Assembly (NCBI GenBank): GCA_964585225.1 | Contig: CAZPCZ010000001.1 | Coordinates: forward strand, 1-64,000 | Source: CAZPCZ01 sp964585225 | Lineage (GTDB): Bacteria > Patescibacteriota > Patescibacteriia > JACPHY01 | Length of the DNA stretch: 64,000 nucleotides | Reading direction: 5' to 3' | In this document: positions 57,412 to 64,000 of the stretch, in pieces | Numbering within the stretch: the first letter of the stretch is position 1 | Layout: the number at the start of each line of letters is the position of its first letter | Program-made: the position numbers and the translations under genes | The notes under the pieces: generated by a model | Databases searched by the model: none | What the model saw: the letters and a program-made list of their open reading frames with translations, nothing else | Told to the model about the DNA's origin: nothing

Positions 57412-58736
57412 TGCTCAAACGCCATCGCTTGCACCGCAAGCGCGGTGCGGTGCTCCCACACCTTCTCGAACGCCGCAACGATATCATCGAGGTCGGCACG
57501 CGACAACCCCGGATGCATGAGCTCACTGATGAAGAGCTCGTCACCGTAGAGGCGCTCCGCGACCGGACAGCTCTCCGGTTCATACGACGCGAGCGCACTC
57601 GGCTGTGCCAGCGTGAAGGGGTACCCGTGCCGTCCAATCGCGACGCGCTGCTGGAACATCGGCTGGAGGTAGAGGGGTTTCGTGTACCCGGGCCACATCC
57701 GCACGCCGAGATCCTCATGGTGCTCGGTCGGTGTGAGCTCGGCAACCACCGCGGCGAGGAATGTGTCGCGCGGACACCCCGCGATGTCGCTCCGGAACCG
57801 AAACGCGTGCTCGTAGAACACATGCGTTGCGCTGGGGCGCACGCGCGGCGGCGTGAGCGCGGGGATGCGCCCGAGGCGCTCCGCGAGGTACGCGCAGTTC
57901 CGGAGACGCTCCGCCACGAACCCATCCAGCTTCCGAAGCTGGCACCGACTGATCGCCGCCTCGACTTCGGTCATGCGGATGTTGAATCCGACCATGTTCG
58001 TGAGGTCCGTGACGCCCTTGTCACCCACCACCGCCTCCGCATGGTTACGAATGAGCCGAACGCGATCCGCGAGCCGATCGTCGTTCGTGACCACCATGCC
58101 GCCCTCCCCCGATTGGATGTGCTTGTGGCAATTCAGAGAGAACACGCCGATGTCGCCGAGCGTACCCGCGCACGTGCCGTCATCGCGCGCACCCGGAGCC
58201 TGGGCGGCATCCTCGATGACCACGAGACCATTCGCACGTGCGAGCGCATTGATCGCCGTCGAATCGTATGGCTGTCCGAAGAGATCCACGACGATGATCG
58301 CTTTGGTGCGGTCAGTAATCCGCGACTGTACCGATACAGGATCGAGACAAAAGTACTCCGACTCGACGTCCGCGAATACCGGAATGCCGCCGTAGAAGAG
58401 CGGCGCGGTCGCCGACGCGCTCATGGTGTACGGCGACACGATCACCTCGTCACCCGGGCTGATCCCCGCAGCGCCGGCTGCTGCGATGAGGCCGGATGTC
58501 GCAGAGTTCACTGCAATCGCGTGCTTGATGTGGAAGTACGCGGCCCACTCCTCTTCGAGCGCGCGTACCTCCGGTCCGCCGTAGAATCGCGGATCCCACG
58601 AACCAAGGAAGCCGGACAGGATGCCGCGGTCGAGCACGCGGGCAACGGCCTCCTGCTCTTCGCGCCCAATGGTGCGGTGGTCAGGGAACGGTGCTGTACG
58701 GACCCGCGGTCCGCCGTGGATTGCGAGCGTACGCAT
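57408..58736 (-). CDS. DegT/DnrJ/EryC1/StrS family sugar aminotransferase
   Basis: A 442-residue PLP enzyme, longer than the common 370-400. HAIAVNSATSGLIAAAGAAG binds the cofactor phosphate, SPYTMSASATAPLFYGG follows, VIEDAAQAPGA holds the Asp contacting the ring, and FSLNCHKHIQSGEGGMVVTN has the catalytic Lys. It transfers an amino group from glutamate to a keto sugar. With the GNAT and NeuB in the same series it could make the amino-deoxy precursor of a legionaminic- or pseudaminic-like acid. ATG at 58736 is chosen because the domain starts there. Confidence 0.93.
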   Translation of the reverse strand: MRTLAIHGGPRVRTAPFPDHRTIGREEQEAVARVLDRGILSGFLGSWDPRFYGGPEVRALEEEWAAYFHIKHAIAVNSATSGLIAAAGAAGISPGDEVIVSPYTMSASATAPLFYGGIPVFADVESEYFCLDPVSVQSRITDRTKAIIVVDLFGQPYDSTAINALARANGLVVIEDAAQAPGARDDGTCAGTLGDIGVFSLNCHKHIQSGEGGMVVTNDDRLADRVRLIRNHAEAVVGDKGVTDLTNMVGFNIRMTEVEAAISRCQLRKLDGFVAERLRNCAYLAERLGRIPALTPPRVRPSATHVFYEHAFRFRSDIAGCPRDTFLAAVVAELTPTEHHEDLGVRMWPGYTKPLYLQPMFQQRVAIGRHGYPFTLAQPSALASYEPESCPVAERLYGDELFISELMHPGLSRADLDDIVAAFEKVWEHRTALAVQAMAFEQ

Positions 58737-58746
58737 ATCGTCGTGC

Positions 58747-59775
58747 TCATCGTGACGATCGTCGGGGCAGAACGACGCGCTTCCCGTCCTTCCGCGCACT
58801 CTGCTCGAGTGCATGGATCACCTCGAGCGCGCGGAGCGCATCCTCTCCCGTGCTGACCGGCGCATCGCGCCCCTCCAAGCAATCCACGATGTGCGGGAGC
58901 ACAGGTTTCAGGAAGCTCCGCGGCGCACCGAAATGCTTGATCCGTTCGTAGTTCAATTCTCGATAACTGGAGTACTCATCGCTCGCGCGGGTGCCAATGA
59001 CCTCGATGTCGAGTCCCGACTCGTGCTTCAAGTTCATCCTCCCCTTCTCGCCGAGGAAGCTGACCTCCGAGAGGCAGTACTCGCGCGAATCGAAGTACTG
59101 CAACGCCGCAGTGGCACCATCGAATCCCAAGAGTGCGTCCACGCGGACATCGTGCGGGTCTTTCGGGAACACGGTATTGGTCACCGCGCTCACCCAGCGT
59201 ACCTCACCGAGGAAGAAGCGCAGGAGATCAATGAAATGCGTGCCACCATGGTACAGCCCCTTATCGTACGATGCAATCGCCGAACGCACGGCGCCGAGGA
59301 AGGTATCGTGCACGTACCCGCCACGGAGGTTCTCCCAGAATTTTCTGATCCACGGATCAAACCGACGGCCATGGTTTACGAAGAGGAGCACCCTGTGTTT
59401 CCGGCAATGGCGAACGGCCTCGCGGGCTTCTCGCACATTGTGCGAAATTGGTTTCTCGCAGAGGATTGCCTTCACCTTTCGCTTCGCGGCGAGCGTCACG
59501 AGCGCGCAGTGCGACTCCGGCATCGTTGCAATGATGACGATGTCCGGATGCGCCTCCTCCAGCATCTGCGCGATGTCGGAAAAGCGCGGCACATTCGGGT
59601 AGAGCCGCTTCGCACGTGCGAGCGAGCGCACATCTGTATCTGCGAACGCCGCGAGTCTCACGCGCCGGTACGACGCTGCGGCCTGCGCATGGCTCGCGGG
59701 TGGGACACGCAACGGATCAAGCTGGGCGCCCAACCCAATCCACCCGCATCCGATGATCGCGACCTTGTACTTCAT
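58747..59775 (-). CDS. Gfo/Idh/MocA family oxidoreductase
   Basis: A 342-residue protein. VAIIGCGWIGLGAQLDPL binds NAD(P); ILCEKPISHN has the EKP of the family; GTHFIDLLRFFLGEV carries the catalytic His block. The rest forms the alpha/beta substrate domain. Members oxidise or reduce sugars, often nucleotide-linked. In ptm-type legionaminic acid loci a Gfo/Idh gene stands beside a nucleotidyltransferase and an aminotransferase, the same set seen here. ATG at 59775 overlaps the cytidylyltransferase stop (ATGA). Confidence 0.93.
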   Translation of the reverse strand: MKYKVAIIGCGWIGLGAQLDPLRVPPASHAQAAASYRRVRLAAFADTDVRSLARAKRLYPNVPRFSDIAQMLEEAHPDIVIIATMPESHCALVTLAAKRKVKAILCEKPISHNVREAREAVRHCRKHRVLLFVNHGRRFDPWIRKFWENLRGGYVHDTFLGAVRSAIASYDKGLYHGGTHFIDLLRFFLGEVRWVSAVTNTVFPKDPHDVRVDALLGFDGATAALQYFDSREYCLSEVSFLGEKGRMNLKHESGLDIEVIGTRASDEYSSYRELNYERIKHFGAPRSFLKPVLPHIVDCLEGRDAPVSTGEDALRALEVIHALEQSARKDGKRVVLPRRSSR

Positions 59776-60557
59776 GCTCTCTCTGTCGTGTACCCGACAC
59801 GATTGATCTGCTGGCGCTGTGCGCGAAGAAAAATCTCCGGCTCTCGGTCGGCGAATGTGAGGAGGTCGTCGAGATCGAACCGCGGGTTCTGTGGGTGCAA
59901 CCGTGCGTAGATCGCTCGCATGATGGCGAGGTCCGTCGGTGTATCGAGGAGGAGCTCGAGGTTCGGACGGTGGTACCTCGGCGGTGCGGTGTAGTGGTAG
60001 ATCGAGAACGCGTTGGGGTGGTTTCGAATGAAGTAGTTCACGTGCTCGAAGTTGTTACGGTCGCTCCGGTACGGCTCCTCCTGAGCCATCGCGTACGCGC
60101 GCTGGAGCGCGGGAAAACGGACGACCTGGACGTCAATGCCCGGTGGGAACGTATCCTCGAGGCAGTTCGAGAGGAGATCGCACCCGCGTTCGAAAAACAG
60201 CGCGATGCCAGCATCAAGGATCATCGGAGAGATGCACGAGCAGTCGCCGGTCACGAGCACGAGCACATCCGCACCCGCGAACGCCCCGGCGCCCACGACC
60301 CGCCCGAGTACGTCATCCTCGCTCCCCCGGAACGCGCGCACGCCGAACCGATCGGCGATGGCGACGATCGCACCATCGCGGGCCTCCGTGCTCGTGGCGA
60401 CCACGACCTCATCAATGCGCGGGGCAGCACGTACGCGCTGAATTACCGCTCCGAGTGCCGGGAGTCCCGGCGCGAGCTCAAGCGCCATCTTCCCCGGGAG
60501 CCGCGTCGCCCCCATCCGCGCTTCAATGGTCGCCACGACCCGCTGCCGCTGCATACT
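59772..60557 (-). CDS. spsF: SpsF/NeuA-type cytidylyltransferase
   Basis: A 261-residue protein. VVATIEARMGATRLPGKM is the nucleotide-binding start (family: QARMxSTRLPGK); VVVATSTEARDGAIV, RGSEDDVLGRVVGA, LVTGDCSCISPMILD and FEHVNYFIRNHPNAF are SpsF blocks. SpsF-like enzymes activate ulosonic acids or related sugars as CMP forms, matching NeuB in the same series. ATG at 60557 lies 35 bases inside the end of the asnB-like gene; the long upstream frame is not real. A shorter start (GTG at 60539) is possible but would remove part of the first strand. Confidence 0.88.
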   Translation of the reverse strand, partial: SMQRQRVVATIEARMGATRLPGKMALELAPGLPALGAVIQRVRAAPRIDEVVVATSTEARDGAIVAIADRFGVRAFRGSEDDVLGRVVGAGAFAGADVLVLVTGDCSCISPMILDAGIALFFERGCDLLSNCLEDTFPPGIDVQVVRFPALQRAYAMAQEEPYRSDRNNFEHVNYFIRNHPNAFSIYHYTAPPRYHRPNLELLLDTPTDLAIMRAIYARLHPQNPRFDLDDLLTFADREPEIFLRAQRQQINRVGYTTERA

Positions 60558-62379
60558 CCCGCACGTGCTCCTCGAGGAACATCCGCGCATTGATGACGTT
60601 GAATAGGAACTTGCTCGTGCTGTTCGGCAACGGCTGTGCATCGAGGAGCTCCGCGACCGCGTGGCGGTCAACGTAGTCGAAAATGCTGCCGGGACCGAGG
60701 ATGCGTTCGCGGACCGTACGATCGCGAAGGTCCACGAGTGACGTGAGTGAGGCGTTGAACCCCTTCTTCCGACGGTCCAAGCGCACACGCTCATTCAGTG
60801 TACCGCGCATCGCCTCGCGAAGCCCGTACTTTCCGTATCCGTCCCGAATGAGATGTTCGCTCGGAATCGAGTACGCGAAGTCGCACAACCGCGAATCCAG
60901 GTATGGGCTCCGGTTCTCAATCGAGTAGTACATGGAGTTCAAATCGTCCTCGTGGAGGATCACTGGAATCACCTCGTGGAACAGCTCGTTGAGCATGCGA
61001 TTCCGGAGAAGCGACGCGCAGAATGTGTGCTCGGTGAACTGCTCGCGGAAGTCCACGGTCAGGTACTGTGCGAATCGGTCACGTTCGTCGTAGACGTGAT
61101 CTCGAAAATTCGGATTCGCGGTATAGAGGTTGGGATTCTGTAAGAGTGGATTGCGCACCATCGGTACGACGTGCGCGGCGAAGGCACTGCGGGCGTTGGC
61201 GTACTCCGAATGATGGCGCATCTCGTAGAGGTGGAGCAGGAAGTGATCGTAGTACCCCGTCACCAATTCGTCCGCTCCAGTTCCGGAGATCGCGACGCGG
61301 TAGCCGGCGCGTGCAATGGCCTCGGAGAGGTACGAGTGGACGAAGTAGGAAATCGTCGCGACCGGTGCATCATGGTAGCGGATGAGCTGTTCGAGGCGTT
61401 CAAAGAACCCCGGCTGCGGGAACGGGATAGCGGTGTGCTGGCAGTGCACATCGTCCACCGTCGCACGGATGTTCTCCTCCTCATTGTAGCGCTCGTCGCG
61501 ATCAATGACCGAGAACGTCGCGACGTGGTACCCAAACTCCTTCGCGGCGATGGAGACGAGCGATGCCGAGTCCACGCCACCGCTCAGACAGAACGCGAGC
61601 GGCACGTCTGCGCGCAAGCGGATGCGCATGCTCTCGATGAGGCGCGTACGAAATCCCTCCACCACATCCGCGAACGTCATGTCCTGCGGCGCGACCGGTG
61701 GGCTCCAGTACCGGTATGAACGAACCGTCCCGTCCGCACGCACGATCACGTTCGTCGCGTACGGAACCTCCCGGACACCAAGGAAGAACGTATCGCTCCC
61801 CTTGTGGAGCGATTTGTACCCATTCACGAGGTACCGGAGCAGATGCTGCGTGTTCACGCCAAGCGATTGGCCGGAGAGCGCCGCGAGGAACTTGATTTCG
61901 GAGCCGAAGGTAATGCCATCTGTGGTCTCCAGGAGGTAGAGCGGCTTCTCGCCGAACCGATCGCGGGAAAGGAACACAGTCTGCGACCACGCATCGTGGA
62001 TCGCGAACGCCCACATGCCCTCGAAATCGTTCACGCATGCCTCACCGTGCGCGAGGTACGACTGGAGGAGCACCTCGGTGTCTGAGGTTGTACGAAACGT
62101 CACCCCACGCTCCTCGAGACGTTTTCGGAGTTCCACGTAGTTGTAGATCTCCCCATTGAACACGATCGTGCGCCCGTCGATCGTCATCGGCTGGTGGGAA
62201 CGCGGATCGAGATCAATGATGCTCAACCGCGAGTGGAGGAGCACGCCAGAGCGATCGCCGATCCGAACGCGAAGGAATCGCTGCGCATCCGGACCGCGAC
62301 GCTCCATGAGGCGGAGCGTCGCTGCGATCCGTTCCTCATCCGGTGGTCGTGTGCCGACGTAGCCAGCGATTCCGCACAT
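60523..62379 (-). CDS. asnB: Asparagine synthetase B-like, glutamine-hydrolysing
   Basis: A 618-residue protein with nucleophile Cys2 in MCGIAGYVGT, RRGPDAQRFL, SRLSIIDLDPRSHQP and FNGEIYNYVEL in the glutaminase domain, and LAFCLSGGVDSASLVSIA plus GTGADELVTGYYDHFLL in the synthetase domain. It differs clearly from the AsnB at 19062-20948 and is not a recent copy. In a nonulosonic-acid series it may amidate a carboxylate (as in amidated Leg derivatives), though plain asparagine synthesis remains possible. ATG at 62379 is fixed by the Cys2 rule. Its end overlaps the spsF start by 35 bases. Confidence 0.92.
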   Translation of the reverse strand: MCGIAGYVGTRPPDEERIAATLRLMERRGPDAQRFLRVRIGDRSGVLLHSRLSIIDLDPRSHQPMTIDGRTIVFNGEIYNYVELRKRLEERGVTFRTTSDTEVLLQSYLAHGEACVNDFEGMWAFAIHDAWSQTVFLSRDRFGEKPLYLLETTDGITFGSEIKFLAALSGQSLGVNTQHLLRYLVNGYKSLHKGSDTFFLGVREVPYATNVIVRADGTVRSYRYWSPPVAPQDMTFADVVEGFRTRLIESMRIRLRADVPLAFCLSGGVDSASLVSIAAKEFGYHVATFSVIDRDERYNEEENIRATVDDVHCQHTAIPFPQPGFFERLEQLIRYHDAPVATISYFVHSYLSEAIARAGYRVAISGTGADELVTGYYDHFLLHLYEMRHHSEYANARSAFAAHVVPMVRNPLLQNPNLYTANPNFRDHVYDERDRFAQYLTVDFREQFTEHTFCASLLRNRMLNELFHEVIPVILHEDDLNSMYYSIENRSPYLDSRLCDFAYSIPSEHLIRDGYGKYGLREAMRGTLNERVRLDRRKKGFNASLTSLVDLRDRTVRERILGPGSIFDYVDRHAVAELLDAQPLPNSTSKFLFNVINARMFLEEHVREYAAAAGRGDH

Positions 62380-62393
62380 ACTGCTCGCTTCAC

Positions 62394-63143
62394 TCAGAGC
62401 ACGGCAACGTGCGGCGCTCGGTGCTCCTGCTCCGCAAGTGTCTCCGTGTGCTGCGCGAATCGCTCGATGCATACCGCTTTCAGCACCACGGGCATAGCCG
62501 AGTAGTACCGTCCGCGCGTCCGCTGCGGACGGTCAAGGAATCTCCCGTCGCGCGCGCGTCGGTCGAGCGCTGCGAGCGTGAGCGCGGCGCAGGTCTCCGC
62601 GTTCGCGGCGCGGAGCTCGTGGAGCGGCATCCCGCGCCGGAGCGGTACCGCTGCCTGCACAATGATCGTCCCGTCATCGAAACGTTCGTTCACGCGGTGG
62701 AGCGTCGCGATGAGCGCGATGAAGTCGCGGTGGTAGATCGCCCAGAGGTGCGTGTCGAGCCCGCGGTACTGCTCCGGATCGCCGCCGTGGAGGTTCACGA
62801 ACCCCGTCGGGCAGCGCGCAATGGTCGGAGCGGCAATCTTCCCGGTCCCGAAGCTCACGACGACGTCCGGGCGCACGGCGTCGAGCACCGCGAGCGCCTC
62901 CGCGTCGTTCACGGACTCTACGGATGTCGTCGGAGCGAACTCCGCAACGGAGGGCTCCGCGCCGCCGAACCACCGGGCGCACTCGTGCGCATCCCGCGCA
63001 CCTTCGTACGGGTGGTGGGTGGGGAACGGGAACGTCGCGCGTCGCCGTTCGGAGAGGACGCGGGCGCCCGGGTACGCTCGCGCGATCTCCCGAACGAAGT
63101 ACGCGTGGTGCGGCGTCTCGGTGGTGAGGATGACGACGGTCAT
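62394..63143 (-). CDS. Formyltransferase family protein
   Basis: A 249-residue protein. VVILTTETPHHAYFVREIA opens it; VVSFGTGKIAAPTI and VNLHGGDPEQYRGLDTHLW hold catalytic Asn and His in a variant of the usual NxHxSLLP motif (Gly-Gly-Asp in place of Ser-Leu-Leu), and ERFDDGTIIVQ supplies the Asp. There is no clear FMT_C domain. Similar short enzymes N-formylate amino sugars or act on nonulosonic acid precursors. ATG at 63143 overlaps the NeuB stop (ATGA), linking both in one pathway. It is not closely related to the formyltransferase at 51402-52412. Confidence 0.85.
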   Translation of the reverse strand: MTVVILTTETPHHAYFVREIARAYPGARVLSERRRATFPFPTHHPYEGARDAHECARWFGGAEPSVAEFAPTTSVESVNDAEALAVLDAVRPDVVVSFGTGKIAAPTIARCPTGFVNLHGGDPEQYRGLDTHLWAIYHRDFIALIATLHRVNERFDDGTIIVQAAVPLRRGMPLHELRAANAETCAALTLAALDRRARDGRFLDRPQRTRGRYYSAMPVVLKAVCIERFAQHTETLAEQEHRAPHVAVL

Positions 63144-64000
63144 GCGCGTTGCACAACGGCCTCCGCAACCCACGCCCGCTCGATGATGACCCCTTTCGGG
63201 ACGGGCTCCCGGAGCACCTTCCCGATGACCTCGTGCTCATATCCGGGCGGGATGCCGCTGGCCGGGCGCACCCACGTGAGGTGCTCGCGGGCGAGGACGG
63301 TCCCTGCCGGGAGGTCCTGCGCCGCGGCGATGGAGCGTCGGAATGCAACGCGGCCCTGCTCCTCGCATGGTTGCGGCTGCTTCACGCCGCTCCCGAGCAT
63401 CGACTCCGTGGTACGGACGCGCGTGATGAGTTGCCGGAGCTCGTCCAGCGTTGCCGAGAGCTGGTGGTCACGGAAGTCCGAATGGTCGTGGGCGATGGTG
63501 AAGTGCTTCTCGATGATCCGAGCGCCGAGCGCAATCGCGGCGACCGCCGCGTCGTCCCCCATCGTGTGATCCGAGTACCCGATCGTGCAGTCCGGGAACC
63601 GCTCGCGAAGCGCGGTGATCGCGCGGAGGTTCGCCTGCTCCGGTGGGACTGGGTACGCGGCAACGCAGTGGAGGAGCGAGAGATCCGCTGTCGTACCGAC
63701 CGCGCGCTGCGCAGTGCGGACGCGCGCGACCGCTGCCGCAACTTCGTCGAGGGTCGCAGTGCCGGTCGAGAGGATCACGGGCTTGCCGGTCGCCGCGACG
63801 GCATCGAGGAGCGGATAGAACGTGATGTCACCGGAGGCAGTCTTGAACACCGGCACGATGGGTTCGAGGAACGATACGCTCCCAAGGTCGAACGGTGTGG
63901 AAAAAAATACAATCCCAACATCCCGAGCCACCGCGGCGAGGTGTCGCACCGCATCGTGCGCGAGTGTAAACTTCCGGAGCCGCGCAAGGCGCTCCGCATC
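63140..64000 (-). CDS. neuB: N-acetylneuraminate synthase family protein (NeuB/SpsE), 5' end outside window
   Basis: At least 287 residues; the frame is open to the window edge, so the N-terminus is missing. The TIM barrel shows FFSTPFDLGSVSFLEPI, FKTASGDITFYPLL, ILSTGTATLDEV, LLHCVAAYPVPPEQANL, IGYSDHTMGD and IIEKHFTIAHDHSDFRDHQLSA, all family blocks with PEP- and metal-binding residues. The C-terminal SAF (antifreeze-like) domain has IAAAQDLPAGTVLAREHLTWVRP and GIPPGYEHEVIGKVL. It condenses PEP with an N-acyl hexosamine to form a nonulosonic acid (sialic, legionaminic or pseudaminic type); which one cannot be told. Confidence 0.95.
   Translation of the reverse strand, partial: DAERLARLRKFTLAHDAVRHLAAVARDVGIVFFSTPFDLGSVSFLEPIVPVFKTASGDITFYPLLDAVAATGKPVILSTGTATLDEVAAAVARVRTAQRAVGTTADLSLLHCVAAYPVPPEQANLRAITALRERFPDCTIGYSDHTMGDDAAVAAIALGARIIEKHFTIAHDHSDFRDHQLSATLDELRQLITRVRTTESMLGSGVKQPQPCEEQGRVAFRRSIAAAQDLPAGTVLAREHLTWVRPASGIPPGYEHEVIGKVLREPVPKGVIIERAWVAEAVVQRA

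Noticed and set aside
1..64000. tRNA, rRNA, transposase or integrase genes
   Set aside because: I looked for typical signatures and saw none; a covariance-model scan could still find a tRNA missed by eye.

Overview
The window comes from a G+C-rich bacterium using the standard code, since TGA ends many genes. It encodes a dense cell-surface polysaccharide locus. A split comEC, a secreted FN3 protein with an Ala/Pro/Thr linker, stacked genes with 4-base ATGA/GTGA overlaps, and a large glycan locus suggest a Patescibacteria/CPR-type genome. That placement is an inference: no rRNA or other marker gene is present. Only one supported gene lies on the + strand.

Layout by window coordinate (most genes read right to left). 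1-2119: comEC, split into a membrane-channel gene and a separate metallo-beta-lactamase gene. 2169-3458: secreted FN3 protein, then a 377-base spacer. 3836-11127: GT-C-like membrane protein, YdcF/ElyC protein, WbpM-type dehydratase, WbpL/WecA-type initiating transferase, RmlC-like cupin and an epimerase. 11329-15364: MFS transporter, two unknown genes, HAD hydrolase and HIT protein, with visible promoter and terminator pairs. 15476-16606: LhgO-like FAD oxidase on the + strand. 16669-33951: two GT4 enzymes, AsnB, methyltransferases, a Wzy-like polymerase, a DUF2079-like protein, a UDP-GlcNAc 2-epimerase-like gene with its own promoter, an RmlD-like reductase, GT2, FkbM, a GT39-like protein, a methyltransferase-GT2 fusion and GDP-fucose synthase. 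34113-49842: a frameshifted cupin, GDP-mannose 4,6-dehydratase, GT2, epimerase, O-antigen ligase/polymerase-like protein, a tandem GT4 fusion, FkbM enzymes, more transferases, a Cys-less Asn-synthase homologue and a CDP-glucose-dehydratase-like SDR. 49859-64000: GT2, PIG-L deacetylase, two formyltransferases, FemAB-like protein, ABC exporter, capsule-synthesis-like protein, GNAT, DegT aminotransferase, Gfo/Idh, SpsF-type cytidylyltransferase, AsnB and NeuB (cut by the window edge).

Together the genes can make nucleotide sugars (6-deoxy-HexNAc types, GDP-L-fucose, a nonulosonic acid), start the glycan on a lipid carrier (WbpM-WbpL), extend it (about a dozen transferases), decorate it (methyl, formyl, acetyl and amide groups) and polymerise or export it (Wzy-like, WaaL/Wzy_C-like, MsbA-type ABC, KpsS-like).

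The most unusual layer is non-coding. A GC-rich palindromic element occurs four times; one copy sits in frame inside the RmlD-like gene and another forms the C-terminal tail of an epimerase. Short 7-8 base tandem repeats sit at several of the few gene junctions that lack a start-stop overlap, and one is in frame inside a glycosyltransferase. Several promoters share a 17-base spacer, and two share nearly the same spacer sequence.
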